DNA of 64,000 bases from an uncultured Acetobacteraceae bacterium (GCA_943912335.1 CALTUD010000020.1:1-64000); one strand, 5' to 3'. Numbered from the stretch's first letter, positions 42,648 through 51,839 are shown. Program-made: numbers and translations. Notes: generated by a model from the letters alone, not told the origin.

Positions 42648-43862
42648 ATGACAGGAGCGAAAGACACCGTCGCGACGCCGGCCGAACCGGCGAACGAAAG
42701 GGCCTCCGTCCCGCTCCCGACGCAGGCCGGCGGGCCCGGGATCATCCGCAGCCCGGGGCTGGACGGCCATGGCGACGTGTTCTTCGCCGCCATGCAGCTC
42801 AGCCGCATGGCCATGTGCCTCACCGATCCCACCCTGCCGGACGAGCCGATCGTCTTCTGCAACCAGGCGTTCGAGGAACTCACAGGCTACACCGCGGCGG
42901 AGGCGGTCGGCCGCAATTGCCGCTTCCTCCAGGGCGCCGACACCGACCGCGCCGCCGTCTCCTCCATCCTCCCGCGTCTTCGGAACGGCGAGGACGTGCG
43001 GATCGAGGTGGTGAACTACCGCAAGGACGGCTCCGCCTTCTGGAACGAGCTGTCGATCTCGCCGATCCGCGACCAGGCCGGCGCCACGCGCTACCATTTC
43101 GCCAGCCAGGCCGACGTCACCCGCAGGCGCGAAGCCGAAACCGTGCTGCGCCAGTCGCAGCGCATGGAAGCGCTGGGCGGCATGGCGGCCAGCGTCGCGC
43201 ACGAGTTCAACAACCTGATGACCATCGTGCTGGCCAATCTGGAGCGCGCGGCCGACGGAGAGGACGCCGAACGCCGGCGCCGCCAGATCGACCGGGCGAG
43301 CTGGGGCGCCCAGCGCGCCGCGCGCCTCACCGGCCAGATGCTGCGTTTCGCCCGGCGCCAGTTCCACGACTCCGAGGTGATGGACGTGAACCGCACCATC
43401 GCCGATTGCGACGTGATCCTGGACCAGATGGCCGGCGAACAGGTCGCGGTGCATCTGGCCCTGGCCGGCGAGCCCCTGTTCGCCGCCCTGGATGCCGGCC
43501 AGCTCGAGCTGGTGCTGCTGAATCTGGTGCGCAACGCGTCCGACGCGTCCGAGCCGGGCCAGGCGGTCCGCATCTCCACCGGCCTGATCGAACAGGACGG
43601 CGAGGCGGCGGTGGAGATCGCGGTGGCGGATGAAGGCAGCGGCATGCCGCCTCTGGTGCTGCGACGCGCGACCGAAGCCTTCTTCACCACCAAGGGGCCC
43701 GGCAAGGGCACCGGCCTCGGCCTGTCCATGGTGCGTCGCTTCACGGAGCAATGCGGCGGACGCCTGCTGATCGACAGCCGGGAAGGCGAGGGCACCATCG
43801 TGCGCCTGCGCTTCCCCCGTCAGGCGCCGCCCGCACCGGCCGAGGCTACGCCGCCCGCTTGA
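42648..43862 (+). CDS. LOV-domain blue-light sensor histidine kinase
   Basis: A 404-residue soluble histidine kinase. The N-terminal LOV/PAS domain (about 45-160) contains the flavin-binding GRNCRFLQG with the photoactive Cys91, then NYRKDGSAFWNELSISPI, so it should form a flavin-cysteinyl adduct in blue light. A HisKA domain (GGMAASVAHEFNN, His185) and a HATPase domain follow (N box LVRNASDAS, G boxes DEGSGMPP and GKGTGLGLSMV). There is no membrane segment and no receiver. The start was placed at 42648; nearby upstream ATGs would add a few residues. Its last 17 nt overlap the 3' end of the convergent AI-2E permease gene. Confidence 0.92.
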   Translation: MTGAKDTVATPAEPANERASVPLPTQAGGPGIIRSPGLDGHGDVFFAAMQLSRMAMCLTDPTLPDEPIVFCNQAFEELTGYTAAEAVGRNCRFLQGADTDRAAVSSILPRLRNGEDVRIEVVNYRKDGSAFWNELSISPIRDQAGATRYHFASQADVTRRREAETVLRQSQRMEALGGMAASVAHEFNNLMTIVLANLERAADGEDAERRRRQIDRASWGAQRAARLTGQMLRFARRQFHDSEVMDVNRTIADCDVILDQMAGEQVAVHLALAGEPLFAALDAGQLELVLLNLVRNASDASEPGQAVRISTGLIEQDGEAAVEIAVADEGSGMPPLVLRRATEAFFTTKGPGKGTGLGLSMVRRFTEQCGGRLLIDSREGEGTIVRLRFPRQAPPAPAEATPPA

Positions 43863-45051
43863 ACGGCAAGGCGGTCTGGATACGCCCCTTGCGCGGCGCG
43901 CCGCCGACGATGTGGCCGATCGCGGTCAGGCTTTCCACATGGTCGCAGACGATCTTGAACACGGCCAGAAGCGGCACGCTCAGGAACGCGCCGGGAATCC
44001 CCCAGAGCCAGTCCCAGAACAACAGAGATGCCATCACCAGCACCGGATTCAGCGTGAACCGCTTGGCCAGAAGCATCGGCGTGATGGTCTCGCCTTCCAG
44101 CAGATGGATGGCGAAATAGATCGCCGGCGGCAGCAGCGCGTGCAGAGGCGAGGGGAAGGTGAACAGCCCCACGAAGAAATACACGATGATGCCGGTGAAC
44201 GGGCCGATGATCGGGATGTAGTTCAGCAGGAACGCCAGCACCCCCCACAGCAGCGGGTTCGGCAGACCGAGCAGCCAGCACTGCACGAAGTTCAGCACGC
44301 CCACCAGCAGGTTCATCACCGTGATGGTGGCCAGATACAAAGACACGTTGCGCTCGATCTCGGACGCGATCTGCACCGTGCGACGCTTGTCGGCGAAGGT
44401 CGGCATGATCTCCACGAAGCGCCGGAGCAGGCTGTCGCCCTCGTAGAGCAGGAAGAACAGCAGCAGCAGCATGGAGAAGAGCTGGCCGAGAAAGGCGCGC
44501 GTGCCGATCAGGATGCTCGATCCGACCGAGGTCAGCCCGGGACTGCCTGCCTGCTGCACGGTCAGGACGCGTCCACCACCGCCGCCGCCGGTCTCGAACA
44601 GCCGGCCGATCTTGTCCATGCCGGTCTGGATGGCGTGGATCGGATGGTTCAGGAACGACAGCTTGTGCTGCAGCGCCGGCAGGCTTTCCGGCGCCTTGGA
44701 GATCCAGCCCGAGGCCGGCACCGAGATCGCCGCGCCGATCGCGCCCACCACCCCGAACAGAAGCCCGATCAGCAGCAGCGCCGCCAGCACCTTGGGGATA
44801 TGCAGCCGGTTGTGCAGAAACCGCATCGGCCCGCTCAGCAGCAGGTTCAGAACAGCGGCCAGAACGAAAGGCAGCACGATGTCGGAGGTGAAATACAGCG
44901 TGTAGAACACCGCCAGCACGGTCAGGATCAGAATGCAGACCGACATCAGGCTGAGCCCGCCGCTCTGCCGGTGCGCCAGCACGGAGGCCTGGGCCCTGAT
45001 CTGCTCCGTGCGCGACGAGATCACGGGGTCGTCGCTGTTGATCGGGTCCAT
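43846..45051 (-). CDS. AI-2E family transporter
   Basis: A 401-residue inner-membrane protein of the AI-2E (PerM/TqsA/YdiK) superfamily with about seven to eight membrane segments. Typical blocks are LTVLAVFYTLYFTSDIVLPFVLA, GVLAFLLNYIPIIGPFTGI and LLAKRFTLNPVLVMASLLFWDWLWG with GIPGAFLSVPLLAVFKIV. A soluble region (about 110-200) separates the first helices from the core. The substrate is unknown in most members; some are Na+/H+ antiporters. A second, longer member of the family lies at the right end of the window. Confidence 0.9.
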   Translation of the reverse strand: MDPINSDDPVISSRTEQIRAQASVLAHRQSGGLSLMSVCILILTVLAVFYTLYFTSDIVLPFVLAAVLNLLLSGPMRFLHNRLHIPKVLAALLLIGLLFGVVGAIGAAISVPASGWISKAPESLPALQHKLSFLNHPIHAIQTGMDKIGRLFETGGGGGGRVLTVQQAGSPGLTSVGSSILIGTRAFLGQLFSMLLLLFFLLYEGDSLLRRFVEIMPTFADKRRTVQIASEIERNVSLYLATITVMNLLVGVLNFVQCWLLGLPNPLLWGVLAFLLNYIPIIGPFTGIIVYFFVGLFTFPSPLHALLPPAIYFAIHLLEGETITPMLLAKRFTLNPVLVMASLLFWDWLWGIPGAFLSVPLLAVFKIVCDHVESLTAIGHIVGGAPRKGRIQTALPFKRAA

Positions 45052-45192
45052 TCTGGTTCGTCGTCCGTTTCGCTGCGGCCGTGTAACGTCCGGCGACCGC
45101 GTTTGGTGACGTCGCCCCGGCGAAAATTCACTCCCGGCGCAACGATCGCGGCAACGATGGCACCGGGGGGGCAGGGGCGCGCGAGGGCTGTT

Positions 45193-45432
45193 CTAGACCT
45201 TGGCGCGGATCAACGCCGCGAGATCGCCCACCGTCTTCAGCCCGTCCACCTCGCGCGAGCGCAGCCGGATGCCGAACCGCTCCTCCACCGCGACGATGAT
45301 CGTCACCATCCGCACCGAATCCCAGCCTTCCACCTGATCCGCGCTCAAATCCGGCCTGAGCCGCATCGCGTCGTCGCCGAACACCTCGCGGAAGATCTCC
45401 GTGAGACGTCCATCAATCTCTTCATCCGTCAT
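45193..45432 (-). CDS. Acyl carrier protein
   Basis: A 79-residue carrier protein. GWDSVRMV places the phosphopantetheine on Ser39 (the common motif is DSL). EERFGIRLRSREVDGLKTVGDLAALI is the typical C-terminal half. It lies 12 bp downstream of the FkbH-like gene and is not next to fatty-acid genes, so it is a dedicated carrier. In FkbH systems such ACPs carry a glyceryl or related group. Confidence 0.9.
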   Translation of the reverse strand: MTDEEIDGRLTEIFREVFGDDAMRLRPDLSADQVEGWDSVRMVTIIVAVEERFGIRLRSREVDGLKTVGDLAALIRAKV

Positions 45433-45444
45433 GCTGGCCTGTCC

Positions 45445-47313
45445 TTATCCGTTGCGCGCGTCGGCGATGGCGATGGTGTCGGGCGCGAAATCCCGTCCGG
45501 CAAGGGCGATATGCGCCACGTGGCCGCCGCCCTCCTCGTCCGGAACGACGGTAAAGCCGAGCCCGGCATAATGTCCCGCGACCATGCCGTTCTTCGCCGT
45601 GGGCCGATAGCGCCCCGTCACGGTCTCCGCGCCACGTTCCCGCGCCGCATCGGCCACGACCTGCATGCAGGCCCGCTCCACGTCGCGTCCGAGCACGCGG
45701 CAGCTCATCAGCCAGTCCTCGATCCGGCAGACCGTGCCCTCCAGACGGGCGACGATCACGGCAACGATGCCGTTGTCGCCGAACCGGTCGGTCAAACGGA
45801 ACTGGAGCGCGATCGCCGCCGGATCGTCGATCAGCCGCGCCAGCTCGGCGTCCGTGTGCCGTCGCGTGGCGAGGTTGAACTGGTTGGTCTTGTTCACCAG
45901 CTGGGCGATCCGGCCGAGACCGATGCGATCGAACGGACTCCACACCAGACGCATCTCCAGATCGCGCAGATAGGCGCCGAGATCGGATCGTTCGGAACGC
46001 AGTGCGTCGCGGGCCTGGTTCGCCTGATAATGGGCGGTGCGGGCCGCATCCTCGCCGGTCAGCGACAGCGCCTCGAAATAGCCCGCATCGGCCAAAAGCC
46101 CCGGCACCAGGGCCGGTTCGTCGTCCGGGACCTCCGGTACGCTCACCTCTGGCAAGGCGCTGCGCACCAGATTGCGCTCGAACGGGTTGTCGTCGAGCAG
46201 CACCAGACTGTCGAGGCCGATGTTCAGCATCGCGGCGATCCGGCGTAAATTGGCGGCCTTGTCGTCCCAGTTGGCGACGAAGGCGGCGATGTCGCTTCGG
46301 CGCAGCAGCATCTCCGGGTGGCGCTCGAACGCAGACAACGCGTTGTTCTCGTCGTTCTTGGAACACACGGCGAGAAGAATGCCGCGTTCCGCGAGGCGTT
46401 TTGCATGACGCTGCACGGACAGGAACGCCTCGCCCTCGGCGCTGCCCTGGCCGATCACGATGCCGTCCAGCCCGTCATCGCCGATCACCCCGCCCCAGAG
46501 CGTGTTGTCCAGGTCCAGGACCAGGCATTTGGCCGACCGGCCCTGCTGGGCTGCGAGCACACGGCCCACCAGATCGCCATACACCGGCGCCGCGACCGGA
46601 CGCACCTCCTGCTTGGCGCGATGCCACAGAACCGGGTCGCACCAGTCCCGCAACCCGTCCCGGGCGGCGCGCTGGTCCACCGACACCAGATGCACGCCGG
46701 CCGAGATCGCTTCGTCGCGCAGGGCCGCGTTGATGCGTTCCGCCGCCCCGGCCGGAGACCCGGCATGGCGGTGCTCGTTGCTGCCCAGCAGCGCCGGCTC
46801 GGTCGGCAGAACGGTCTGCTGCAGAACCGTCGCGTTCCAGTGCGTCCGCGCCAGCGACCAGCATCGGCGCATCAACGCGATCGCGTCCTCCGGCGAGCGG
46901 CCGGCCAGATGCGGCATGTCGAACGCGAACAGCACCGTATCCGGCGCGAAGGCGTGCAGGGCGGAACCGGTCTCCTCCAGCTCCTGCTGATACTGGCCAT
47001 ACTCGCCCTGGAAGAGCTGCAGCCAGATGTTCCGCCTGAGGGCCGCGACGCGCAGCCCGGCGGCGAGATGGGTGGCGGTGGAGGACGACAGCAGCGCCAG
47101 ACGCACCGGACGGGTCGGCAGCCCCTCCGGCGGAGCCGAGGCGAAATGACGCAGGAACAGCCGGTCCAGACGCTCGGTCTTTAGGAAATCCAGGCGCAGA
47201 TTGGCGAGCGACACCAGCGCCGGCCACGCCACCCGGTCCTGCGCTTCCAGCGCCTTGATCCGATCGGGGAACAACCCCGCCTCGGGGAGCCAGTCGAGTT
47301 CGGGCTTCGTCAT
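45445..47313 (-). CDS. FkbH-like HAD-IIIC family protein
   Basis: A 622-residue protein. The N-terminal 250 residues resemble an SGNH-like fold (LALLSSSTATHLAAGLR, DTVLFAFDMPH). The HAD domain begins with LVLDLDNTLWGGVIGDDG (Asp267, Asp269) and continues with LLAVCSKNDENNAL and LVLLDDNPFERNLVR. A GNAT-like C-terminal part ends with PTAKNGMVAGHYAGLGF. FkbH enzymes load a glyceryl group from 1,3-bisphosphoglycerate onto an ACP; other HAD-IIIC proteins serve surface-sugar or lipid modification. The ATG at 47313 was chosen because the frame before it is antisense-like. With the ACP after it, it forms a small biosynthetic unit. Confidence 0.88.
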   Translation of the reverse strand: MTKPELDWLPEAGLFPDRIKALEAQDRVAWPALVSLANLRLDFLKTERLDRLFLRHFASAPPEGLPTRPVRLALLSSSTATHLAAGLRVAALRRNIWLQLFQGEYGQYQQELEETGSALHAFAPDTVLFAFDMPHLAGRSPEDAIALMRRCWSLARTHWNATVLQQTVLPTEPALLGSNEHRHAGSPAGAAERINAALRDEAISAGVHLVSVDQRAARDGLRDWCDPVLWHRAKQEVRPVAAPVYGDLVGRVLAAQQGRSAKCLVLDLDNTLWGGVIGDDGLDGIVIGQGSAEGEAFLSVQRHAKRLAERGILLAVCSKNDENNALSAFERHPEMLLRRSDIAAFVANWDDKAANLRRIAAMLNIGLDSLVLLDDNPFERNLVRSALPEVSVPEVPDDEPALVPGLLADAGYFEALSLTGEDAARTAHYQANQARDALRSERSDLGAYLRDLEMRLVWSPFDRIGLGRIAQLVNKTNQFNLATRRHTDAELARLIDDPAAIALQFRLTDRFGDNGIVAVIVARLEGTVCRIEDWLMSCRVLGRDVERACMQVVADAARERGAETVTGRYRPTAKNGMVAGHYAGLGFTVVPDEEGGGHVAHIALAGRDFAPDTIAIADARNG

Positions 47314-47344
47314 TCGGCTTCTCCCCGCCTGCCGGCCGACCCGA

Positions 47345-48505
47345 TCAAACGGAACCGGCGATCTGGAACGCGGCCGCCGCGCGACGGCACAGCAACAGCC
47401 AGTGATCCGGATCGAAATGCTGCGGATCGCCGTGCGGATTGGCCGAGTACCCGCGCAACACCCCGGGCGCCACCCATTCCACACTGCCGGCCGGCCGGTC
47501 CGGCACGCAGCGCGTTACCCAGAACAGCTTGTTCGGCGCATGACGGCTCAACGCCTGGCTGAGCGCCAGTACCTCGGCCGGATCGGCATGGTCCGCGTCC
47601 TTGCGGACCCAGATCTTCTCGCCGTCTTCCAGATCCTCGACGATCTTGCGGGACAGAAACCGCAGCTTGGTCTCGTTGTCGCGGATCACGTCCGCCTCGG
47701 CGTGCTCCGGCGGCCCCCGGAAGGTGTGGAAGCTGTACTGGTAGCGGTTGTCGGCCAGATAGAATTCGTGAACCCGCTCGGGCTCTTCCGGCGGCCGGAT
47801 GCGCATCCAGATCGTTTCCGTCGCGGTGATCGTGCCCGGTTCGCCCAGCCTGCGGAAATCGCCGTCCAGCAGATCCAGCAGATTGCCGGAATGGCGAACC
47901 CCGGCGAAATTCAGCAGGCCGATCCGGTTGATGCCGAAATGCCGCTGCACGAAGCCGAACTCGCAATCGTTCCCCAGGCTTTCGAACCCGCCGAGCAGGG
48001 CGGCCGGATCGTCCGGCAGTGCCGCGGTCGCGGCCGGTGCGCCGAGATCGAGACCGCAGCCGGCCAGCTCCAGATGGTGCGGCCGCGCCTGCGCGCAGGC
48101 GACGGGATCGAAGGCGAGGCTCAGGATCGCCCGATCCCCCTGCAGCGCCTCGCCGGGGATCTCGAACGCCAGCCCGGTCGGCGCGTCGCCCCGCTCGCTC
48201 AGGGCATGGCGGCCCAGCACCCAGCCATCGACCAACACGGTCAGTACGCCGGCCGGATCGGTGTCGCGAAGCCGGAGAGACAGCCGCGCCCGCTGCGGCC
48301 TGTAAGGCAGATCGAACGCGATCTCCGCCACCGCCCCGGTTGCGAACACGCGCATCGCCGCCGCCCCGTCCGTGACGCGCGCGGCGGCGAAATTCGGCGT
48401 CGCGGTTCTGCGCCGCCAGCCTTGTCCAAGCGCCGCGGCCGTTTCCGCGGTGAACGGATCGAGCCGCAGCGTGGTCGGCAGGCAGCCCATCCGTCCCATC
48501 GTCAT
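47345..48505 (-). CDS. Uncharacterised protein of the FkbH/ACP cluster
   Basis: A 386-residue protein with no named function. The N-terminal 150 residues are a beta-rich domain (AEIAFDLPYRPQRARLSLRL, GVLTVLVDGWVLG). The conserved core starts at FESLGNDCEFGFVQRHFG and contains LLNFAGVRHSGNLLDLLDG. This FESLGxxCEFGxVQR motif occurs in a family of alphaproteobacterial proteins near sugar-transfer genes, and the Asp-Cys-Glu-Phe core recalls papain-like (DUF1796-type) proteins with SLGxxC. It lies 31 bp upstream of the FkbH-like gene on the same strand. A role in the same surface or secondary-metabolite pathway is inferred. Confidence 0.65.
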   Translation of the reverse strand: MTMGRMGCLPTTLRLDPFTAETAAALGQGWRRRTATPNFAAARVTDGAAAMRVFATGAVAEIAFDLPYRPQRARLSLRLRDTDPAGVLTVLVDGWVLGRHALSERGDAPTGLAFEIPGEALQGDRAILSLAFDPVACAQARPHHLELAGCGLDLGAPAATAALPDDPAALLGGFESLGNDCEFGFVQRHFGINRIGLLNFAGVRHSGNLLDLLDGDFRRLGEPGTITATETIWMRIRPPEEPERVHEFYLADNRYQYSFHTFRGPPEHAEADVIRDNETKLRFLSRKIVEDLEDGEKIWVRKDADHADPAEVLALSQALSRHAPNKLFWVTRCVPDRPAGSVEWVAPGVLRGYSANPHGDPQHFDPDHWLLLCRRAAAAFQIAGSV

Positions 48506-48599
48506 GTCCGAATTCCGTGCTGCAAACCGTCCTCGCTTGCCAATTCATAGAACATATCGGAAGCGGTCGGAACCGTGCTGTTGTCTGCAAGGAAGAGAC

Positions 48600-48715
48600 C
48601 TTCTTTTTCTGAAGAAAAAGAAGCAAAAAGACTTCTATCCATTCACGGTGAATGACTGATAGTGTATACCATCTAACATTCAAAAGTTCTTTGGTTCTTT
48701 CTTTCAAGAAAGAAC
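48600..48715. repeat. Bipartite palindromic intergenic repeat, copy 2 (inverted)
   Basis: The same element as at 14067-14183 but in the opposite orientation. The CTTCTTTTTCT-type palindrome is at 48600-48623 and the GTTCTTTCTT-type palindrome at 48694-48715. The conserved flanks (CAAAAAGACTTCTATCC next to the first, AAAAGTTCTTTG next to the second) are identical to copy 1, while the middle differs. It sits just downstream of the chvG-type kinase gene and upstream of the uncharacterised gene. Confidence 0.8.
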
Positions 48716-48731
48716 ATCGCTTCTCTTTTCG

Positions 48732-50408
48732 TCACGAAGCCCGCGGCAACCTGACCACGAAGCGCGCCCCGATCACGCCCCCATCCGCGCCGATCCGGTT
48801 CTCCGCCGCGATCGAGCCGCGCAGCGCTTCCACGATCTGCCGGCTGATCGACAGCCCCAGACCGGAATGGGTGCCGAAATTCTCCGCCGCCGGACGCTCG
48901 GAATAGAAACGCTCGAAAATGCCATCGAGCTTGGCGGCCGGAATGCCGGGCCCCTCGTCGGACACGGCGATCTCGACGATGGACGCCGTGCCGGATGCTT
49001 CCAGAACGATGCGTCCATTCGGCGGCGAGAAAGACACCGCATTGCCGATCAGGTTGCGCAGCACCTGCACCAGGCGGTCCTCCACCGCCAGACACAGCAG
49101 AGGCCGCTCCGACGGCGCCGCGTCCACACTCAGGAGCGGATCGCCGTCCTTGCGCGTGGTCTGGTTGATCTCCGCCAGCACGTTCAGGATCGGCAGCACC
49201 TCCACAGGCTCCGTCACCGAACGCGACAGCTCGGCATCGATCCGGCTCGCGTCGGAGATGTCGGTGATCAGGCGGTCCAGACGGCGCACGTCGTCGTTGA
49301 TGATCGCCAGCAGACGCCGCTGCTGCGCCACGTCCTCGATCCGCATCAGCGTCTCGATCGCCGACCGGATCGAGGAGAGCGGATTCTTGATCTCGTGGCT
49401 CACATCGGCGGCGAAACGCTCGATCGCGTCCATGCGCGCCCACAGCGCCCGGGCACTTTCCTCCAGCGCCTGCGCCAGCTCGCCCAGCTCGTCCTTGCGG
49501 CACAGAAGCTGGCGCGGCACCGAGCCGGTGCGGCCGATCGTCTCGCGCATCACATGCGCCGACGCCGCCAGACGCAGCAAAGGCCGGGCGATGGTCTGCG
49601 ACAGATACCAGGACAGCAGAACGGTGATCGCCAGCGCCACCAGGAACAGCACGAGGATGGACGAGCGCACCGCGAACAGGGACCGGTCCACCTCGCGCGC
49701 TTCCCGGGTCAGCTGGATGATGCCCACCGTCTGCCCGTCATGCGCTACGGGCTCGGCCACCGTCACCAGCAGCAGCCCGCTGGCGGTGCGCCGGATGAAG
49801 GGCGGCGTTTCGCTGCTGTCGTTGTCGCGCAGGCGAAGCTGTTCGCGCACCTCCGGCTGGGCGTTGGGATCGGCATTGGCCGCCATCGTCGCCAGACGGC
49901 GATGCGGCAGAAGCAGCAGCAGGCGGTCGTAGAGCCGCTCCAGACCGCTGCGGAAACTCAGCACGGGCGTGCCGTCGCCGCCATCGGCGGCCGGCTGCAC
50001 GTCGGGACGGCTGTCGGCGATCTGCTGCCCGTCCGGCGCGAACAAACGGGCCTGCGCGCTGGGGGAGGGCTCGGTCAGACGCAGCAGAAGCGGACGGGCG
50101 AGGGCGGCGGACAGATCCACCGCATTGTCTGCGTCGGCGCTGCCCGAATGGGCGCGATGCGGCCGGTGCGCCGCGGTCACGGCGGACTGGCCCAGCGCGC
50201 CGGCATAGATGCGCGCCTGCTCGCGCAGCGCGCTCACCTCGGCTTCCAGCAGGCTGTTCTGGAACTGGTTCAGATACAGCAGCGTGGCCACCAGCAGCGC
50301 CAGCGGCACCACGTTCACCAGCAGGATGCGCCGCATCATCGGCGACACCCAGCGCCGGTACATCCGCCCGAGCGGAACCGCGAAGGCCCCCGCCTGGAAC
50401 CCGCTCAC
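48732..50408 (-). CDS. chvG: ChvG-type sensor histidine kinase
   Basis: A 558-residue membrane kinase. TM1 (about 26-46, ILLVNVVPLALLVATLLYL) precedes a large periplasmic sensor domain, and TM2 lies at about 258-280 (ILVLFLVALAITVLLSWYL). A HAMP domain follows (REDELxxL-like RKDELGELAQAL), then HisKA with VSHEIKNPLSSIRSAIE and a HATPase domain (NLIGNAVSFSPP, DEGPGIPAAKLDGIFERF, GLGLSISRQIV). This matches ChvG/ExoS with its stimulus-sensing domain. ChvG/ChvI controls envelope, acid-response and exopolysaccharide genes in Alphaproteobacteria. It follows the chvI gene by 15 bp in the same operon. No hprK-like gene follows, unlike many relatives. Confidence 0.88.
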   Translation of the reverse strand: MSGFQAGAFAVPLGRMYRRWVSPMMRRILLVNVVPLALLVATLLYLNQFQNSLLEAEVSALREQARIYAGALGQSAVTAAHRPHRAHSGSADADNAVDLSAALARPLLLRLTEPSPSAQARLFAPDGQQIADSRPDVQPAADGGDGTPVLSFRSGLERLYDRLLLLLPHRRLATMAANADPNAQPEVREQLRLRDNDSSETPPFIRRTASGLLLVTVAEPVAHDGQTVGIIQLTREAREVDRSLFAVRSSILVLFLVALAITVLLSWYLSQTIARPLLRLAASAHVMRETIGRTGSVPRQLLCRKDELGELAQALEESARALWARMDAIERFAADVSHEIKNPLSSIRSAIETLMRIEDVAQQRRLLAIINDDVRRLDRLITDISDASRIDAELSRSVTEPVEVLPILNVLAEINQTTRKDGDPLLSVDAAPSERPLLCLAVEDRLVQVLRNLIGNAVSFSPPNGRIVLEASGTASIVEIAVSDEGPGIPAAKLDGIFERFYSERPAAENFGTHSGLGLSISRQIVEALRGSIAAENRIGADGGVIGARFVVRLPRAS

Positions 50409-50423
50409 GCCCCGGCCCCGCCG

Positions 50424-51134
50424 TCACTCCTCCTTGTAGCGGTAGCCGATGCCGTAAAGCGTCTCGATATGGTTGAAGCCGTCGTCGATCTGCCGGAACT
50501 TCTTGCGCAGGCGCTTGATGTGGCTGTCGATGGTGCGGTCGTCGACGTAGATGTTCTCGCCATAGGCCGCGTCGATCAGCTGGTCGCGCGACTTCACCAG
50601 CCCGGGACGCGCCGCCAGCGCCTTCACCAGCAGGAACTCCGTCACGGTGAGCTGGATGTCCGTGCCGCGCCATAGGCACTGGTGCCGCGTCTCGTCCAGG
50701 CTCAGCTCGCCGCGCACCATCACCCCCGCCGGCGTCGCCCCGGCCGCTTCGGCACGGATCGCCTCGCCACGGCGCAGAAGCGCGCGGATGCGCTCCAGCA
50801 GCAGGCGCTGCGAGAACGGCTTGGTGATGTAGTCGTCGGCGCCCAGGCGCAGACCCATCAGCTGGTCCACCTCCTCGTCCTTGGAGGTGAGAAAGATCAC
50901 CGGAAGCTGCGAGCGCGCGCGCAGGCGCTGCAACAGCTCCATGCCGTCCATGCGCGGCATCTTCACGTCCAGAACCGCCAGATCCACCGGGCGGGTCGTC
51001 AGACCCTGCAGGGCGCTTTCCCCGTCCGTGTAGGTGCGCACGACGAAACCCTCCGCCTCCAGGGTCATGGAGACCGAGGTCAGGATGTTTCGGTCGTCGT
51101 CCACCAGGGCGATCGTATGCTTGGTCGGCTCCAT
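50424..51134 (-). CDS. chvI: ChvI-type response regulator
   Basis: A 236-residue OmpR-class regulator. The receiver has Asp12-Asp13-Asp14, phosphoacceptor Asp56 (LAVLDVKMPRMDG) and the conserved Lys in YITKPFS. The winged-helix DNA-binding domain ends YVDDRTIDSHIKRLRKKFRQ and ETLYGIGYRYKEE, the latter typical of ChvI. A linker of about 20 residues joins them. The ATG at 51134 was used; the open frame continues upstream without similarity. It is the first gene of the operon with chvG and is divergent from the DUF421-linked pair. Confidence 0.92.
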   Translation of the reverse strand: MEPTKHTIALVDDDRNILTSVSMTLEAEGFVVRTYTDGESALQGLTTRPVDLAVLDVKMPRMDGMELLQRLRARSQLPVIFLTSKDEEVDQLMGLRLGADDYITKPFSQRLLLERIRALLRRGEAIRAEAAGATPAGVMVRGELSLDETRHQCLWRGTDIQLTVTEFLLVKALAARPGLVKSRDQLIDAAYGENIYVDDRTIDSHIKRLRKKFRQIDDGFNHIETLYGIGYRYKEE

Positions 51135-51305
51135 CCGGCCCTCCTGCTTGCCGCGAACTGTTGCCTCAAACCGGCTCTGGAACCAAATCCCGGCCCGCAC
51201 AGCCCTGCCCTGCGTCCTGGCGGCGGCAGGGAAGGGCGGCCCCGCCCGCGCCGGATGCTGGCACCCGGAACTCTCTTCCGGGCGGATCATTAAGCCCCCC
51301 GCCTC

Positions 51306-51839
51306 ATGGAGCGCGCCGTGCAGATCATCCACGACGATCCCGCCATGCCCGACGAGATCGCGGCCGGTTTCTATCCCGGCTTCGAGCACGGCTGGCGCAT
51401 CACCGAGGTGATCGGCCGCATCGTCATGGCGGTCTTCGTGCTCGGATGTCTGGCCGGCCTGCTCGGCTCCGGCCCGCTGAACAGACGCTCCGCCACCAAC
51501 GAGGATTCCTCGCTCACCGCGCATTACGACGCGGTGGTCCGCTCCGGCGCGCCCACCGTAGTCAGTCTCGACACGCGCGTGCCGCCGGGCGGCAGCGAGG
51601 TCGCCGTCACCGTGTCGCGCGATCTGGTGGACGATCTGGTGCTGAGCGGCATCACCCCGAACCCGCGCCTCTGGCAGGTCGGCAACAACAGCATCCGCAT
51701 CACCTTTCCCGTGGTCGCCGGCGAGAAGCGCGCCTTCATCCGCCTGTCCGGCTCCCCGGACTTCATCGGGCGACGGCACTTCACCATCCGCCTCGACGGC
51801 GGCGAAACCTTGTCCTGGTCACAGATCGGGGTGCCGTAG
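51306..51839 (+). CDS. Uncharacterised single-pass membrane protein
   Basis: A 177-residue protein with one membrane helix (about 37-57, IGRIVMAVFVLGCLAGLLGS) preceded by GWRITEVIGRI and followed by a predicted beta-sandwich (about 65-177) with evenly spaced strands (VAVTVSRDLVDDLVLSGITP, IRITFPVVAGEKRAFIRL). The beta part should face the periplasm. The stop is three bases ahead of the DUF421 gene, so the two form an operon; such small partner proteins commonly precede YetF-like proteins. Its function is unknown. Confidence 0.75.
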   Translation: MERAVQIIHDDPAMPDEIAAGFYPGFEHGWRITEVIGRIVMAVFVLGCLAGLLGSGPLNRRSATNEDSSLTAHYDAVVRSGAPTVVSLDTRVPPGGSEVAVTVSRDLVDDLVLSGITPNPRLWQVGNNSIRITFPVVAGEKRAFIRLSGSPDFIGRRHFTIRLDGGETLSWSQIGVP

